Part shown: in pieces, positions 32,834-34,655 of the stretch
Position numbering within the stretch: position 1 is the stretch's first letter
Layout of the letters: each line of letters opens with the position of its first letter
Source of the DNA: Limisphaerales bacterium
GTDB taxonomy: Bacteria > Verrucomicrobiota > Verrucomicrobiia > Limisphaerales > UBA8199
Length of the DNA stretch: 34,655 nt
Assembly (NCBI GenBank): GCA_003152225.1
Contig: PLZQ01000427.1
Coordinates: forward strand, 6,721 to 41,375
Direction: 5' to 3'
Made by a program: the position numbers and the translations under genes
The notes under the pieces: generated by a model
Database searches by the model: none
Told to the model about the DNA's origin: nothing
The model's input: only the letters and a program-made list of their open reading frames with translations

Positions 32834-33556
32834 TTACCTGCCGAACGCGAGGCGCTCAGCCAGGCGCGGCGGCAGGCCCGCCGCCAAAATCTTCTTCTGA
32901 GTACTCGCAATGTCATATTCCAGGCGCCGCAGCTCGATGGTTCCTTCATCCGCATCATAGACGACGTAGGCGGCTTTGGGATTGTTATCGCGCGGCTGGC
33001 CGATGGCGCCGACGTTCACAAAATACTTCTTGCCGGGCTCGACCTTGAACTTGGAGTACGTTCCTCCCCGCACCAGGTTGTCGCGAATGAACGCCACCGG
33101 GACGTGGGTATGCCCGAAGAAACAAATGGAGGTGTTCTGGTAAGTGAAGCTGGCGGCGGCGGCGAGTTTGTCAAAGACATACCCCCAGCGCTGCGGGCCG
33201 TCGAGCGTGGCATGGACAATGGTGAAGTTGGTGATCATGCGGACGTATTTCAAGTCGCGCAGCCATTGGCGGTCGTCCGTGCTCAATTGTTTACGGGTCC
33301 AGTTCACCGCCTCGGCGGCAGCGGGGTTAAACCCATCCAACGGCCCGTCGGTGGAACAATACTCGTCGTGGTTTCCTTTGACGACGGGGATATTCATTTT
33401 GCGGACGATCTCGAGACACTCCCTGGGATTGGCGTTGTAGCCAACGACATCGCCGAGACAGGCGTAATGCGTGCATTTCTGCTGCTTGATATCCTCCAAA
33501 ACGACCTGAAACGCCTCAAGATTGGCGTGAATGTCGGCTATAATTGCAAACTTCAT
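32834..33556 (-). CDS. Metallophosphoesterase (calcineurin-like)
   Basis: This 240-residue protein has all five motifs of calcineurin-like phosphoesterases: ADIHANLEAF (Asp and His ligands), LGDVVGYNANPRECLEIVRK (Asp), VVKGNHDEYC (Asn, His), a mid-protein His (IVHATLDGP), and the final GHTHVPV. FVNVGAIGQPRDNNPKAAYV is the typical closing strand with the GSVGxPRD-like loop. The group includes YfcE-type phosphodiesterases and diadenosine or protein phosphatases. It is cytoplasmic. It starts 6 bases after the acylphosphatase stop on the same strand, so the two are a small operon. TAAAGCAG precedes its ATG. Confidence 0.92.
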   Translation of the reverse strand: MKFAIIADIHANLEAFQVVLEDIKQQKCTHYACLGDVVGYNANPRECLEIVRKMNIPVVKGNHDEYCSTDGPLDGFNPAAAEAVNWTRKQLSTDDRQWLRDLKYVRMITNFTIVHATLDGPQRWGYVFDKLAAAASFTYQNTSICFFGHTHVPVAFIRDNLVRGGTYSKFKVEPGKKYFVNVGAIGQPRDNNPKAAYVVYDADEGTIELRRLEYDIASTQKKILAAGLPPRLAERLAFGR

Positions 33557-33562
33557 GCTGCT

Positions 33563-33826
33563 TTATCTTACAATTTCAAATCCGCAAAACCCAGTTCCGG
33601 CTTCGTGCCAGGAGACCTCTTCATTCCGAATAAAATGGTCCAGGCCCGACTCGCGAATCGCCTGCCGAAACGCTTCCAGTTCTTCCCTGCACCCTTCCAC
33701 AATCATTTCGACCCCGCCACCGGGCAGATTGCGGACCGTGCCAGTAACGTCGAAGCCGTTGGCGACCGATTTCGCGGTGTAACGGAACCCGACGCCCTGC
33801 ACTTGACCCGAGTAAAGAACCTGCAT
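33563..33826 (-). CDS. acyP: Acylphosphatase
   Basis: The ATG at 33826 gives 87 residues, normal for acylphosphatase (about 90-100). The catalytic signature is VQGVGFRYTAKSVANGFDVT, with the phosphate-binding Arg15, and GTVRNLPGGGVEMIVEG with the catalytic Asn33. The enzyme hydrolyses acyl phosphates such as 1,3-bisphosphoglycerate or acetyl and carbamoyl phosphate. A longer frame upstream of 33826 adds 22 residues without family similarity. The final region EEVSWHEAGTGFCGFEIVR replaces the usual GFxIR-like end but keeps the FEI strand. It leads the two-gene unit with the metallophosphoesterase. Confidence 0.93.
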   Translation of the reverse strand: MQVLYSGQVQGVGFRYTAKSVANGFDVTGTVRNLPGGGVEMIVEGCREELEAFRQAIRESGLDHFIRNEEVSWHEAGTGFCGFEIVR

Positions 33827-34136
33827 TCGCCTGCGATTCAAAGCTTTCAACCGTGTCAGTGTGCCACAGACGCTCGGTTTCCGGGAGGACAATCACCTCA
33901 CCGCCGGTTCTGACAACAGGGATAAAGCCATAAAGTTGGCTCTGGGTGCAATCCTTTTTCGCAGGTCCTTTCCTTTCATTGCGCCGCGGTCGGAGGGGCG
34001 GAAGGCCGGGCCAGCGCGCCGAGCGCCATTGCCGACCTGTGGAGTCGCATGAGGCGGCGGCCATGCACAGCCAATAAAGCTGCCTGCCAGGCCCCTTTTG
34101 TCGCTGGCGATCTTTGCAGCACCTCGCGGTCGTATC
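33827..34136. other. Gene-free spacer between rpoD and acyP
   Basis: This 310-base stretch separates the rpoD stop from the acyP start, both on the minus strand, so it should hold the rpoD terminator and the acyP promoter. Open frames exist on both strands but look like GC shadow. I found no strong hairpin with a T-tract, no convincing -35/-10 pair and no tRNA-like fold. Confidence 0.4.
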
Positions 34137-34655
34137 CTACTGTCGCGGACGGACTTCGAGAAAACCGTGTAGTTGCCGGATGCGGGTGGGATGGCGCATT
34201 TTGCGCAGCGCCTTCGCTTCGATCTGGCGGATGCGCTCCCGGGTGACCCGGAACTGTCGGCCCACTTCCTCCAGCGTGCGCGCATAGCCGTCGCCGAGAC
34301 CGAAGCGCAATTCCAGGACTTTCTGCTCCCGGTCGTTCAAGCTCGCTAGCACGGCACTCAACTTGTCTTTCAATAGGCTGAAGCTGGTCTTCTCAGCCGG
34401 GCTGTCTGAAGCTTTGTCTTCGATGAAATCACCAAAGCTGGTCTCGTCGCTGTCGCCGACGGGGGCTTGGAGCGAGATCGGTTGCTGCGCCATCTTCAAC
34501 AAGGCGCGAACCCTTTCGACCGGCATTTCCAGTTCGTCGCCGATCTCTTCTGCCGTCGGTTCGCGGCCGAAGTCCTGGAGCAGCCGTTTCTGAATGCGCA
34601 TCAGCTTGTTGAGCGCGTCGATCATATGCACGGGAATGCGGATGGTGCGAGCTTG
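34137..34655 (-). CDS. rpoD: RNA polymerase primary sigma factor, C-terminal part (runs off window)
   Basis: The frame is open to the window edge and shows 172 residues to the TAG at 34137. Region 3 reads [20 protein letters not shown] followed by [20 protein letters not shown]. Region 4 carries [20 protein letters not shown], then [20 protein letters not shown] and the recognition helix [20 protein letters not shown] with RKMRHPTR. These are the hallmarks of housekeeping sigma70. The region before HMIDAL reads QARTIRIPV, the end of region 2.4, so regions 1 and 2 lie beyond the window. The helix RVTRERIRQ reads the -35 box; its standard form is compatible with the sigma70-type promoters proposed in this window. 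Confidence 0.96.
   Translation of the reverse strand, partial: QARTIRIPVHMIDALNKLMRIQKRLLQDFGREPTAEEIGDELEMPVERVRALLKMAQQPISLQAPVGDSDETSFGDFIEDKASDSPAEKTSFSLLKDKLSAVLASLNDREQKVLELRFGLGDGYARTLEEVGRQFRVTRERIRQIEAKALRKMRHPTRIRQLHGFLEVRPRQ

Noticed and set aside
33621-34064. 147-codon minus-strand frame upstream of and across acyP
   Set aside because: It runs out of frame through acyP, which has clear catalytic residues; the upstream part shows no family.
1-34655. Search for tRNA, rRNA and transposase genes
   Set aside because: No cloverleaf-like segment, rRNA-like stretch or transposase motif was recognised by eye; a tool such as tRNAscan could still find one.

Overview
The window looks like chromosomal DNA of a GC-rich (roughly 60%) Gram-negative bacterium, most likely Verrucomicrobiota (Limisphaerales/Pedosphaera-like). 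This assignment is an inference. It rests on the mix of a Tat-exported sugar isomerase beside a DUF2961/GH172 protein, the small secreted protein families, a DUF1080-like protein, a YfhO-type membrane protein, interspersed GCAGGATGCC-type repeats, and the near absence of Shine-Dalgarno sequences. I saw no rRNA, tRNA, CRISPR array or transposase. Two genes run off the ends: a disulfide oxidoreductase on the left and an RpoD-like sigma factor on the right.

Layout. Positions 1-5.4 kb hold housekeeping and small genes: a flavin disulfide reductase (partial), a HAD phosphatase, a coiled-coil protein, a Phd-type antitoxin with a ruined VapC-like toxin, a NUDIX hydrolase, class I aldolase fbaB with a clear terminator, a zinc-ribbon/GNAT acetyltransferase and a small exported protein. 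At 5.4-8.4 kb lie an inverted-repeat element, a small secreted protein, and a two-gene unit of a Tat-signal TIM-barrel isomerase and a GH172-type protein. At 8.6-17.6 kb come tsaC, a TolC-type efflux protein, a hotdog thioesterase, a glycosidase-like/GT2 fusion, thyA-folA overlapping by 4 bases, and murJ.

The most distinctive part is 17.6-25.8 kb, a minus-strand surface-sugar cluster. Reading with transcription it is NUDIX hydrolase, GHMP sugar kinase, a predicted promoter, the two halves of a split transketolase, a TylF-type methyltransferase, a ColD-like sugar 3-dehydratase (the PLP-binding lysine is replaced by histidine), a B12-binding-type radical SAM enzyme and a GT2 glycosyltransferase. 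A thiamine-dependent C2-transfer enzyme beside a 3-deoxygenase resembles the logic of yersiniose-type branched 3,6-dideoxysugars. I propose that the cluster makes and attaches an unusual branched, methylated deoxysugar.

The right part, 25.9-34.6 kb, holds a plus-strand methyltransferase and a large YfhO-type membrane protein, two exported proteins, a GT9 heptosyltransferase-like enzyme, an acylphosphatase-metallophosphoesterase pair and the end of rpoD. Together with murJ, the GH-GT2 fusion and the GT9 enzyme, much of the window serves the cell envelope and its glycans.
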